Origin: Plasmopara viticola
Lineage: Eukaryota > Oomycota > Peronosporomycetes > Peronosporales > Peronosporaceae
Direction of reading: 5' to 3'
NCBI GenBank assembly: GCA_001695595.3
Contig: MBPM02000078.1
Span: 248,001 to 312,000 of the forward strand
DNA length: 64,000 bases
The position numbers were made by a program, and so were the translations under genes. The notes under the pieces are model-generated. The model ran no database searches, was not told the DNA's origin, and worked only from the letters and a program-made list of their open reading frames with translations. Positions 1-11,065 of this stretch are shown here, in pieces (the stretch's first letter is position 1; every line of letters starts with the position of its first letter).

Positions 1-560
1 GTTGACCCGACCAGCAGAAGCGGCTTCAATGCTCGTGGATGGGCTCGAAAGCCCGGGTCGGAAATCGTGCTTCGCTATACTTTCTGCAGCATTATTCATT
101 ATAATTGTCGGCGGTTTTATCTTCAGTCGTTCTGATAACACGATTGGCACATTACTTGCCACCCACACCGGAGCTTCCTCCGGATTTGGCAAAGCATACA
201 ATGCTACTCCACCCACATTGTAAGGCGGGTCGATGCGCTGGTGCTTACTTTTTCTGATGCTCACAACGTTAGGGTGTTTGTTTACGCCAATTTCCGACAC
301 TTTCTGAGTGATCAGCTGGTTGTTGAGCCGACCACCAGGAGCAGTAGAACTAGTCGTGGAAGGGCCTATAGGCGCGAGTCGGTAATCGTACTGCGTTTTA
401 CTCTTTGCAGCATTTTTTTTAATGACCGGCGGCTCACCTTTGTCCAGTCTTTTAGCCAACACAATTGGCATATTATTTGCCACCGACACAAAAGAGTTTT
501 CTAAATATGGCAAATCGTGCAGTGCTTGTTCATCCACATCGTTTGGCGTCGGGTCCACGC
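1..560. repeat. Imperfect tandem duplication inside effector copy A (period ~310 bp)
   Basis: The segment from about 1 to 250 reappears at about 310 to 560 with many substitutions. Both carry the reverse complement of the block that in intact copies runs from the basic KRRR stretch to the Gly/Pro-rich linker near residue 190. Landmarks are GGAAATCGTGCTTCGC at about 60 against GGTAATCGTACTGCG at about 381, and CACATTACTTGCC at about 150 against CATATTATTTGCC at about 468. The intact copies carry this block once. Confidence 0.7.
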
Positions 561-923
561 GCTTGCGCTTGCTGGTTTCGGCCACCAATATAGGCATCCA
601 TTCTTTATGAAATTCAATTGCTTTCGCAGCTTTTGCAATTACATCTTCTTCATCCGTCCTCAACACATTCACCGCGTCTATGACGGTTGTTCTAATTTCT
701 TCAAAGAACTGCGTGGAGCTGTAGGAGTGCGCTCTTCATTGAGCGCTATGTCGTCCTGTACATCACGACTTTCTCGAATAGGCAAAGTCTCATGAAGTGT
801 GCCACTAGACGCCACAAACTCATTATTTGGTGTTTGCAGTGATTCAGCCTGGGTAACTTCTGCAACTGTATGGCTGCTGGCCGTAACGAGAAGCGCACTT
901 ACTGCGTAGTATGCGCCGCGCAT
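1..923 (-). pseudogene. Effector copy A, broken, runs off the left edge
   Basis: The N-terminus starts at the ATG at 923-921 and matches copies B-D: signal peptide, then an acidic and Pro-rich stretch ending in the EERTP motif. About 80 codons in, near 710, the reading frame is lost by a single-frame shift; the sequence then continues recognisably in another frame, including a basic KRKR stretch near 560 that corresponds to KRRR in the intact copies. Further stops follow. The C-terminal half lies outside the window. It also carries an internal duplication. This is a non-functional relic; whether a short secreted N-terminal peptide is still made cannot be judged. Confidence 0.85.
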
Positions 924-2394
924 GTCCACTGAAAAACTAAATTCAGCGATAACGCTACATAGATATGCCTAAAAGTGATTGGTGCTAATTCGACAGCTGA
1001 CCTGGTGACTTTTTGATACAAGGCTATCGAGTTCTTCGATGCGATTCTTGATTTTCAAACTCGGCATCCTCTGCCGCGGAAATTGAACGATATAAAATGG
1101 CCATACAGCACTTATATCAGGCACAACCGCAGAAAAACATTTTAGAGAGTTTCCCAGATTCAAATTGTGCCTTATTCTTATATAGCGCATTTAAATACGC
1201 GCTGGATCTTCGTTGAGTCAGGGTGATCAGGAGGTGATGGGTAGTAACCGTATAAGCTCGTTGTATCTCTTTCTCATGCCGACCAAAGATCGTATCATCT
1301 GAGAGAGCCGTTTCGCGTGTTCTGGTGCAAGAGAACGGGCTTAAGCTTTAAGCGCGACTCAAAAGTGAGCCACCGTGAGCTGTCATAATCTCTTCTTTTT
1401 GCTACAAATCGAATGATGGCGGGGCTGAACAGGATACAAGTAGACTCAAGACAATAAAGTAGCATCCAACCCCACCATGCTGAAGTTGCTGCGATCAGTG
1501 TGTCGTCATGGGGCTGCAAATCTTGCTTAGAGAACCCTGAGTAGATGATAGCCAACCCACAGACAATCGCTGATTGGTTAGCTGGTTAACACAGAAAGTA
1601 AATCACTTGCGAAATGAATCATCCGATACAGCATCCTTGACCGCGCTCGAAATGCCTTCTTTGCGAACGTCGTTAGCTGCAGTCGAAATATCTGTCGGCC
1701 TCAGCCAAATTCTATTGGGATATTGAAACTGAAAGTCAGCGTCAGGATAGTTTGTATCCGTAATTGGGATGACTACTGGTGTCCCGAATACTGAGTAGCT
1801 CGGTAAGATCAAACTTGAGCGCGGAAAATGCTGTTGCTTTAGTAATAAGTTCATAGCTCTACGGCATTCAAAATATGTCAATCGAGCTTGGACTTCGATG
1901 GCGGAGATGATGCTGGCGAGTATCGAAATTCAGGTCTAAGAGGCATGCAAATTTATGGGTAAAATGCCGAGCGCATCGATATCCGCATAATTGTATGTAA
2001 ACAAGATTATCGCAATATTAACGATTGATCAAACCTTTAGCTTGAGCAAGCCTTATGATGTTACATTCCCGCAACTTAACGGTATTAACGCCATGGTGTA
2101 CAATAAGTCGGTCAATTTGAGCAAGTGTCTCTTCAAAACACCGTTGGAAGCACAATACATGAAGGTGACAACATCTCTACGATCTGAAAGCCGGATCATT
2201 GCCACACAGGTCGTAAGCGCAGGCAATGTGATTAATGCTGTCACTATTGTCCTCAATACCGATTTTGCCTCTCTCGATTAAGGTGTGAGTTAGTATAGCT
2301 TAATGTTGACTTAGTACAGAATTTTTGCACCAACGTAGATGCAATTTAGAGTACTCCCGGATATTGACACCACCCTATGCGTGACTAGGTGTTG
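924..2394. other. Unit A upstream flank with an extra ~1 kb of unassigned sequence
   Basis: The part around 2040-2290 matches the spacer just upstream of the other effectors, including a CGTAAGCGCAGGC block equivalent to CGTCAGCGCAGGC at about 11339. About 960-2000 has no counterpart in unit D at the same place. Two minus-strand open stretches, 1295-1555 and 1603-1881, sit in this extra DNA; both lack an ATG at their ends and match no family I know, so I do not call them genes. Confidence 0.4.
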
Positions 2395-3910
2395 TCGCGT
2401 CCAGTATTCGAGTAGTTATCTCGGTAAATATTTGACATTAACTTTGTGGTGTCGGGTGGCTACGAGATTACTTCGAGGTAGTCGTGGCCTAAAGAATGAC
2501 TTAACGCTCTCTTCGAGCGAAAAAGAGCGCGTGCTTATAAATCCATACAGTCTCCAAAAAGGTTAGACTAGACGATCGGGAACTCAACACAAATGTTAAG
2601 GTTGAAGACATTTCTCGTATTATTAGAGACAACTTCGAAGTTGTACCAAAAAGGATACCTTGGCTTGAGGCCGACAGGGTAAGCGCCATAGCATTAAATT
2701 GACAACAATCGTCCGAGCCAAAAGGAGCCTTGTCGATAAGAACAGAGACATTCCGATTCAGGGGCGTTGATTAGGCCCTGATCCAGCTACTAAGGCCTCT
2801 GCAGAATGACATCTAAGATCATACTATGTTCTGCCCAATTATTCAAACGAGGGGTTGGCCGATGCAGACACACGGTGGGATTTCATCAACTTACGCCAAC
2901 TCGAATGGTCTACAATATTCCTCATGACTTGATCACGACCGAGTATCGATCGCATTTTGAACGCAGCTCCAAGTGTCAGCATTGGTGCTTTCTTAAGTCA
3001 TCTGAGCAAACGATGCATCGCTCTGACGCCTAAGAATTTCAGTGGACAAGACTTTACCACACGTTAGAGCGAGTGAAAAAGTATCATTCAATGGCGCACA
3101 ACATGACTTACGTGACTAGGGAGACGTGTGACTATTGTTATTGTGAAAAGCACTAATACGCAGCAGGACTATCGGCCCGCACTTGTAAACGTTTCAGCAA
3201 TTAACGCCGTTGCTTTTGAGGACTGGCTTAGCAACCAATTGATCATTTAATGGCGTTGAAATTCAAAGGCGGAACGCCTATTCGCTGCCTTTTGCACTTG
3301 TGCACAAAATGACATCTTGCATTGGTGAATGATGTAAGCGGCCTCGAAAGTTGGACGACAAACATTGCGCAAGCTCCCGCATGCGCTTGAGTGATGAGGT
3401 AAAGTAGTCCACGCGGCGCTTCTTTAGAAATAGTGTCTGCCATTTAACTAGTATCCAAGAAACGCTAGGATGGTGAATTCTCATAATCAGACTGACAAGT
3501 GCCTCAGTTTCAAGCAACGGTGAAATTTCGATCTTTTATAGACAAAGCATTTTTTTAATCGAGATTGTTGGGCATAATAACGTAATGAGTTTGAGAGAGG
3601 TCTATGTTGCAAAAGTTGACAATCGTATTCGATTAAGCCCATAGTTTGTCGCCGTAAAAAACACCTCTGAAGTATCTATGACACATTCTCAAGCATCAAT
3701 TATGTGCTGGACTCGCACTTTGACAACTTGACATTAAGGCTACGATTAATTATGAAATTTTACCGATACAATGACAACTAGTCAAAATCATGGGCTTAGC
3801 TTTGGTAAATGCAGCCTTTGATTTATCAGCGGATTACGAAGATTAGGTGTTGTACGTACAGAATGTGTACGTACAGCGACAAAGAAACACCAAGTCAATG
3901 CAAATTGTGC
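2395..3910. repeat. Unit A spacer, distal part, ending where the next effector should begin
   Basis: This stretch lines up with about 14530-16020 of unit B, including the block with GACAACAATCGTCCGAGCC at 2700 against GACTACCATCGTCAGAGCC at 14813. Its last bases (CGACAAAGAAACACC, about 3877) match the pre-effector boundary in units C and D, where they are followed within 200 bp (after removing insertions) by the effector stop codon. Here the sequence jumps instead into mid-spacer. No gene is visible. Confidence 0.65.
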
Positions 3911-6900
3911 CCAGGCATCTACCTTTTTTACCTTGCCAAGTAGATCACAGACATCGCCGCGCTCGGGCAACGAATTAAGCAACTACTTGCCTCTGTAGAG
4001 CCGCGAAAAAAGCCTCGAATCAATGCTAATGCGGTCACAAGAATCTCATCACTCGCGGGTACGCATGCATACCATTCAAACCTAATGCAAACTCATCGCC
4101 ATGCGAAAGGACCTAAAATGGATACGATTATTGTGGGCAAAGATCAATTTGGTTTGCCCTTGCTGATTTGGTCTCAAATCTTAAGATTAGAAACAGAAGG
4201 GTCCGACAACTCTCGGTACATTCCTCGGGTAACGAAGCTGCCAACACAGTCGACGAGACTCGCCCAAAGGCGGGAACCAACACACGTCGTCGTATCGTGA
4301 ATGATCTACTCATTCTCAGTACAGCAGGCTTTATATGAAAGAAGAGGTCCTTTCGGACGGGTATGCATAGCCGACATAATCGATACAAGCCATGGTGCCG
4401 AGCATTATGCTTTTCAGCTTTGCGCGCAAAAGATAATTTTTGCGTAGCTAATTTGATCGAAACTTGGCTTGATGGAAGCTATTGCTCCAGCATGACCTAA
4501 TGGCAACTCTGCGCGTGCTATAAACACTGCATTCAACCTCTCTTCCAAAATTTTCTGGGAGTCGTAGAAATTCTGGAAGCAAATGTGGCATCTAGTACAG
4601 AAATTCTCACGGTCCCGGAAAGGCATCGTCACACCTAACATTATATGTGAGGCTTCATTATAAATTTCGTGTGACCCCGGAACCTCTCCAAAGTGATGTC
4701 TCCGCGCTCGAACGATGCGCTTTGGTACCCATACGAGGGCTGATAGTGCTTATAGCCAGCGCATCGAAGAGCCTTTGGAGGAAGTTTTTTTCGAGCCTCT
4801 CCCCCACATACTGTTAAAGCAATTGTGCGTCGAAATACATGAGAAGCTTTACGACGTCATAACTAATTTACATTATAGGTTTGAAATTGATTGATGCGTA
4901 GAGCTCAATGTTGAGAGCATACTTATATTCCCACGGCTTGTGACCCACGACTATGGTAGCTGACCGTACATAGTGCGCGGTGTGTCACAGTTGGTCATTT
5001 CCGTCTAACGATGATCTGTTGCAGACATCAGCAAGCGAGGTTTGAGTTCAGCCGTGCTATTTATTCTCCGGCTTTACTAGTCGGAGCACGCTTGGACAGA
5101 CCACGAAACTCGCTATTCCGGTGATGTTATATGTCTTGAAGGTTCAGCGACAAAGTCGAAAATTATAGAGACGTAGATGCAGTAATTGGCCGAACACTTC
5201 TTTACTTTTGAATCCAGCGCAAACCAAGCAATAATCTCGCTTCAGATTCACAAAATTTACTGTAGACGACCAAATGATCGCTTTATATGGCAGGCATGGT
5301 CCGGGACCTCTTCAAGTTTCCAGCCGCTCGGCTGCACCAAGTAAATATCTTCAATTAGTAGCCCATTCGTGAACGCCGGCATAATTTAATCTATAACATT
5401 GTCGAGTCGTACCTGGCCACCAGACTGGGCATATTCTTAATCGGCGTGAGTTTGAATGTCGGCGCAAAGTTTATAGTTGACACCGAATTCTGTGAAAATC
5501 TTTGACTTTTCGACACTTTGCAAAACGAGCGTCCGGCTGCGTCTCAATTACAACACAGCACACTTGCTTGGCACTCAATAACCTTCAATTTTTGTTTAAG
5601 ATTTTCTTAAACCCAGTTGTGATGCGGCGACAGTAACACCTGTGGGGTAACGGTTGCGCAAAAATGTAGCCGTCATTTCCGCTTAGTTAGCAGATTCTCT
5701 TCAAATCCTCTAAATCTCGAGAAATTTCTGCTTAAGTCAATATTATATATTTGATTTTCCGCTTTGTCCCATGGAGCTCAAAAAACCCATCTGGGTTCGA
5801 AAAAGCGGTAAATATAATACTCAATTCACGTGGCTAAACAAAGTAACCCTAAAGTGGGTCCATGCACAAAATCCAATACTTCTAGACAATGCCTTCCTTT
5901 TGCAGCATTGTTATCGCCAGCAAGGTTTTCGCTAAACTTAGCTGATGACAGTCGTGCACAATGCGCCAATTCACAGACTTGTTACCCCGAAGCGTTGGTG
6001 CCGAAAAGGCAGACATAATTGCTCGAACAATACCTACTTGCACCATCTCTTTGGTCTATTTTTGTATTGTCCTGCACTATTTAGGACTCTGACGCCATTG
6101 TTTGACGGGTATCGGCGTAGGCAAAATTTACTGTTTTCTCTCCCGTACTGGAGCTGTCACGCTGAAAAGCTCTGTGCGATAAAGCCGTGTGGAGGTGATG
6201 TCGCGTTTAGCGGCCGAACAGTTGCCTTAGCAAATATTTGACATCGACTTCGCGGTGGCTCGTGGCGCAATTGCTGAGATGGTGCCTACGAGAGTCATTC
6301 AAGGTATACGTGACTCAAAGACAACTTAATGTTTTTTCAGCGGTACAGAGCAAAAACGCTTTTTAGGTTCAAGCCGCCCCATCGAGGACAAAGATTCGAC
6401 GTTAAGGATGGAGAAATTCTCAAGTTATTAAAACGAGCTTTGAAATGTAAATATAAGCACACCTTTGTTTTTAGGACGACATGAAAATGCGCCACAGCAT
6501 TAAGTAGACTACCATCGTCAGAGCCATATGAAACCCTGCCGATGAAATCAGCGATTTTTCGATTCAAGCATGGAGATGGAGCAAAAATGCGGATACCAAG
6601 GCTTCCACAGATTGGCATTCAACGAGTTGTCATTTGCTAATAGGTTGTCCAACGCAGAAATGCCTTAGGCCTTTAATCACTCACGCCATCTCGTATGGTC
6701 CACAACCTGCCTCATGCCCGGACCACGACCGATCATCGATCGCCACGGTTTTTTCTAAGCAAGTGGCGATTTTATCTGACGCCTTTTAATTTGAGTAGTC
6801 AAGCATGTCAGAGCAAGTCTCATGTTGGTGTGAAACATATTATGGGGGACGTGTTCCGATCGTTTTATGGAAAATACTGCAAGAAACGTTAACGCAGCAG

Positions 6901-8209
6901 AACTTTCGACTAGCGCCTTTAAACTTTTATGTAACTAACGCTGCTGCTTTTGTGAATTGACGTAACAGCAAGTCAAAGCATTATAATTCGACTTGTAAGA
7001 AGATGCATATGACAAGAGCATGTACATCAAGTCAATACCTTTTGTACTTGCGCGAGTAAAATGACATCTTACAGTGGTAAATTTCCCGAAGATTGGACGG
7101 CTACAGTGCACAAGGTCTCAGCATGCATAGGTGAAGTAATCCACACGGCGCTTTACTGGATATTCAGCCTGCTATTCGACCAGTAACCACGAACGACGCC
7201 AAAGATGCTTAATTGTCTCAACTAGACGGAAAAGTAACTCAAGTCTAAGTAACGCCAAAACTCTATAATAATTTACGATTCTTGTATTCAATATGAGTTA
7301 AGGCAGTATTAATTCGGAGTTGTTGGGGAATGAAGACCTAGTTTTGCATGATATTGTCAAACGTTTGCTTGAAGCCTATATCGTGAATTCGATCATCCTA
7401 TAAGGTTTAACCTGTAGTGCTGTCGTTCCTCCCGAAGGGTTTGCTTCTAATCCATAATATTTACGTGCGACGTGTTCATGACAAATTCTTTAGCGGCTAG
7501 ATTCGCACTCTGCGATCTAAAAGTGTGACTACGAACAATTATCAAGATCATGCTGATACCATGACAACTTCTCAATGTCATGGTCTTACGAACAGCTCAG
7601 AGAGGTAGCATCTTTTAAAAGAAGTTATTGTATTGTATTACGTTAACGCGTTGCCAAGTTATGCACGTGCTAGGCTCAGTCTGGCTAGTCCACGGCATAG
7701 AGTGGTGTCCGCATACGTCGGGTCTCGTTCGGCGGGCAGTGCAGCCAGCACCGAGGTCGTGAGGGTCTTCCATTATTTCGTTTAGCTCTGACTTGGTAAG
7801 AGCCCAGGTGGCGCTCTGGTGCTGGTGACCGTCGCGTCGAGGGTGAGACTCGTTAGAGACCTGCAGATGCCCGAGAGCACCTGCCCGAAGCGCGCGAGCA
7901 TTTAGCCCCCGCGCTTGGAACGAGGGCGTCACTACAACCTTTTCCACAAATAAAAGAAGTTAATTACGGGAATTTCATGTACGAACAGTAAAGCGACTAA
8001 GAAACAATAAATTAATAAATGTAGCAAGAAAAAATCATGTTGCGGGGCGCGTGACTTTCCATCTCACTAGTATTTTTGTCGGACTCGATAATCCACTCAA
8101 CCCTTTTACGTTGCCTGTTACTTCACCGACTGACTCCGTAATCTGTATCGATCTTCACACCGCGGTTGCTTCAAGGACCATCAATGTGACGTGTTATAGT
8201 TGTAGCGTC
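3911..8209. repeat. Partial unit A': spacer without its effector
   Basis: From about 3912 the sequence matches unit B from about 12653 onward (CCTTGCCAAGTAGATCACAG here against CCTTGCCAGGTACATCATAG there) and continues collinearly to the B effector. The start of this partial unit, its effector and about 3 kb of proximal spacer are missing. I find no supported coding sequence; open stretches on both strands are short and are not conserved in frame between units. It holds one SINE-like insertion near its right end. Confidence 0.6.
7628..7951 (-). mobile_element. SINE-like retroposon, copy 1 (324 bp)
   Basis: The element is flanked by an 11-bp direct repeat AAAAGAAGTTA at 7617-7627 and 7952-7962. 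Units C and D carry the uninterrupted GAAGTTAATCAC target at the matching place, which proves a clean insertion. Read on the minus strand it ends in a TACAA/CAATA-type simple repeat tail, as SINEs do, and about 35 bp from its start has CGTTCCAAGCGCG, close to a tRNA-type B box. There is no long ORF shared between copies. The target duplication and repeat tail support retroposition by a LINE machinery; the Pol III promoter is inference. Confidence 0.72.
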
Positions 8210-9454
8210 TTAGCCACGAGAGAGAGAAATCTGATCCTTGCTGCTGCTACTCTTCAAAGTGGTAAGCTTGAAAATCCGGTTTTTACCGTCACCTTTACGA
8301 GGCAATCTTTGGTATGGACCCTTGCGGATGTGGCAAAATTCGAAGAATAACTCGTACATGATAACCAACTTTACAATATAGGCGTCCCGCATATTCTCCA
8401 TACTGTCCTCCAACGCTAGATACCCAGAACCCAGCAACTTATTCAAATCTGGGTCCACCAAACGTATCAACAATACGCTATGCCGCTTTCCTGCTACTTT
8501 CTTGAACGCGTTGACAATACGATAATTGCTTGGACTTGAGTCCATGTGCTCGACTAACTTCATCATCTCAGCCGTCTCTTGGATATATTGGTGAAATGGC
8601 AAGTTAAATGCTTTGAGGAATGCTTTGTGCATTCTAAAAACCTTTTCGCTGACGGGAAAGGTTTCAAACACGTGGAGACCTTCCGTAGTTGAAGACGTCC
8701 AATCTGTAAAAATGCTTTTACCATGCACCGTCGCGGGATGCGCAAATTTAGCATTTCCTTTAATCATGTCCATAAAATGCGCTTCTGATTGTCGTCTCAC
8801 CCGGTAAGGACTTCTGAATCTGTTGAAATCCACCAGCGCTTCAGCAATCTCGTCGATGTTAAGTCGAACACCAGGAGGGGGAAAGCCACTCGTAGAGGGG
8901 CCCGAAGGATTGGGTCGGAAGTCGTGCCAAAGTAGAGTCCTTGCAGCGTTACTTATGATAGCTTTCGGCGCTTCACTCTTCCATCTGCCCGCTAGCACAG
9001 ATGGCACATCTTCTGCCAATTTCACCATGTAAGTTCCCGGTTTTGGCAGAGCAGGCAATGCTTGTCCATCTATAGGCGTCGGGTTGATGCGTCGGCGCTT
9101 GCTGGTACTGGCCTCCGACTGAGGTATCAAATTTTCTTGGTCTTTGATTGGCTTCGTAGCTTTCGCAAATACGTCATTTACCTCCTTTTTTATATAATCA
9201 ACCGTTTCTATGAAAGACCGCTTTAAGTTTCCCAGAGAATTGCGTGAGACCGAAGGCGTGCGCTCTTCATGGAGCATCGAGTCGTCCTGTGGACTACGAC
9301 TTTCTTGAAGAGGCCACGTCTCATTAACTCTACCACGGGATACCACAAAATCATTGTCAGGTGTTTGCAGAGGCTTGGTCTCGTTAAGTTCTGCAGCTAT
9401 TCGGCTGCTGGCCGTGACAAGAAGCGCAGTTGCGACGTAGTGTGCGCCGCGCAT
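8210..9454 (-). CDS. Secreted EER-motif effector candidate, copy B
   Basis: Single open frame of 414 codons. I start it at the ATG at 9454, not at the in-frame GTG two codons earlier. Residues 1-21 form a signal peptide (MRGAHYVATALLVTASS core). An acidic, Pro-rich segment follows and ends in HEERTP, with EER at residues 63-65, the place of the dEER motif in RxLR effectors; no clear RxLR precedes it. A basic SKRRR stretch at 118-122 could act in nuclear import. A Gly/Pro linker near 180-197 is followed by a mostly helical C-terminal half. The expected role is a protein secreted into the host plant; the family function is unknown. The copy is intact and near-identical to C over residues 1-209, closer to D in the middle, and distinct at its C-terminus. 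Confidence 0.8.
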   Translation of the reverse strand: MRGAHYVATALLVTASSRIAAELNETKPLQTPDNDFVVSRGRVNETWPLQESRSPQDDSMLHEERTPSVSRNSLGNLKRSFIETVDYIKKEVNDVFAKATKPIKDQENLIPQSEASTSKRRRINPTPIDGQALPALPKPGTYMVKLAEDVPSVLAGRWKSEAPKAIISNAARTLLWHDFRPNPSGPSTSGFPPPGVRLNIDEIAEALVDFNRFRSPYRVRRQSEAHFMDMIKGNAKFAHPATVHGKSIFTDWTSSTTEGLHVFETFPVSEKVFRMHKAFLKAFNLPFHQYIQETAEMMKLVEHMDSSPSNYRIVNAFKKVAGKRHSVLLIRLVDPDLNKLLGSGYLALEDSMENMRDAYIVKLVIMYELFFEFCHIRKGPYQRLPRKGDGKNRIFKLTTLKSSSSKDQISLSRG

Positions 9455-9524
9455 CTCCACTGAAAGAAAAAAAATCGAGCTGATTAAATAGTGATAATTT
9501 GATACCTAGTATACCGATATAGTC

Positions 9525-11065
9525 CTTGCTCAATTAATTAAAATATAGTTTATTCGTTTATGATTATGCAGTATAGACCTACGAAGTAAAAATCCTATCA
9601 GAATAAAAAACTATACCTTACAAATATACTTTTATGGTGCGCATTACTAGTGCATCGACGCTTGTTGTGTCCAAGTTGACCACAGCTGCCGCATCGATAA
9701 ACCCTTTTTTGGCGCATCTACATCTAATGTAGCATGCTGTGATTCTTTTCGCTTCTTTTTGGGTCGACTTTTTTTAACGGATTTGGTGGAAGATGCTCAC
9801 TCTTTACCACCTCACTCTTTGTCAAAAGTAGCTTCCCTTCGAGTGCTTCATCGTAGGCAAGTAGATACGTTTTGATTGACCACGTATCCTAAATAACAAA
9901 TCTGCACGTGACAGCTGATTTAAAAAATTGAGTGCTGCTATGAGGTGTCGACACGGAGCATTCACAACCTTCACATAATCGCATGTGCAGGTACCACTGG
10001 TACTGTTTACCTTAAAGGCAAACTTCATTGGCTTGTTTGCTCCAACTCGAAGCGACACAACAAACGATGTTGTTGAGCTTGGACATACTTGAATTGTTTA
10101 CTCGTAATTTTTTTAAAATAAATTCATGCAACTGGCAGCACAAGGCGTACCCACGCCCTATCGTTTGGTCTGTCCAGCAAACTCGAGCCACTTCGTACCG
10201 ACATAGCGTTCAATTACCATCGTACAATCCAAGATCGGCATTTCATGGTATCTTTTCAGCGCGTAGTCATGGACGCGACGTTATTGGAAGGAAGCATATT
10301 TTATCGTGAGCATGGACTGTGGGCAACGAACCGCTTCTCTTAGCCAACGTCAGCAAGCCAATAGACTGCCTCGCGATTTAGCTTCATCAGGTCGTCTTCC
10401 ATCGGGTTGTCTTCTTTGGCTTTGTACGATTGTCTGGTACGTGCTAAGCCCCATGCACATTCCTTCAGCGTATTTTTTTCCTAACTTTAGATTAAAATTC
10501 TCCACAAGATGACGTGAGCAAAAGAAATGTGGTATATCTGTTCCATTTTCCTTCATTGCTGGCACTAATCCTTGTCACGATCCGATATTACGAAGACTGA
10601 AAGTACAGGTAAATGCTGGAACAGGAACTTGATGGATCACGTCCATTTTGGTTTAGTCTCACTGCCGACGAATGCGACTGCAATAATCTGAATATCACTG
10701 TTCCAGTTTCCCAAGTACACCACCAACAACTTTGTTCTTGAAAAAGTGTCATCCAGTGCCATGCCGCGTAATGCATATGGCAAACGCATGTAATCTTTGC
10801 ACATAATTAATTGCTGCCCGCAGGAACACTTCTCTGTTCAAATTGCATTCTAACCATCTTTTCAAGGCCTTCCAAAGATTGTATGCGGTGAAATTACTAT
10901 CTAAGGGTATAAATTCTCCATTTCTTATATGTATATTTTTGCTATCGTTCCTAGGTACATTTTCTTGCTTTTTCATCATTTTCTGTTTCGGAGGAGTATA
11001 TTTTCCATTTAATTTTTAAAAAAGGTTATTTTTTTTCATTTCTCCCTTCTTATTTTAGACGAACA
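9525..11065 (-). mobile_element. Relic of a Mutator-like element, unit B
   Basis: This block separates two sequences that are directly adjacent in unit D (about 27855-27950), so it is an insertion of about 1.5 kb. Its minus strand encodes pieces of a MULE transposase. I could not identify terminal inverted repeats or a target duplication, so the ends are approximate and the element is probably truncated on both sides. The same insertion at the same site is present in unit C. Confidence 0.7.
9822..10979 (-). pseudogene. MULE-type transposase fragment with SWIM zinc finger, unit B
   Basis: Read from 10979 down, pieces in shifting frames give a helical segment (10979-10749), a DDE-like core with a DRDKGLVPAMKENG-type and FFCSRHLVENF motif (10565-10350), and a SWIM zinc finger of pattern CxC-x(n)-CxH (TCTCDYVKVV...CRHLIAAL) at 10058-9860. 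That order is typical of Mutator-like transposases. Stops and frameshifts separate the pieces, and both ends of the protein are missing, so no active transposase is made. The family assignment rests on the SWIM motif and the CSRH-type core. Confidence 0.72.

Noticed and set aside
1295..1881. Two minus-strand frames upstream of effector A
   Set aside because: No start codon, no clear splice sites joining them and no recognisable motif.
8823..9032. Plus-strand frames antisense to the effectors, repeated in each unit
   Set aside because: They are shadows of the effector coding strand and break wherever the effector breaks.
9330..9345. SRGR at effector residues 39-42 as a variant RxLR
   Set aside because: Copies A and E have SSGT at this place, so it is not a conserved motif.
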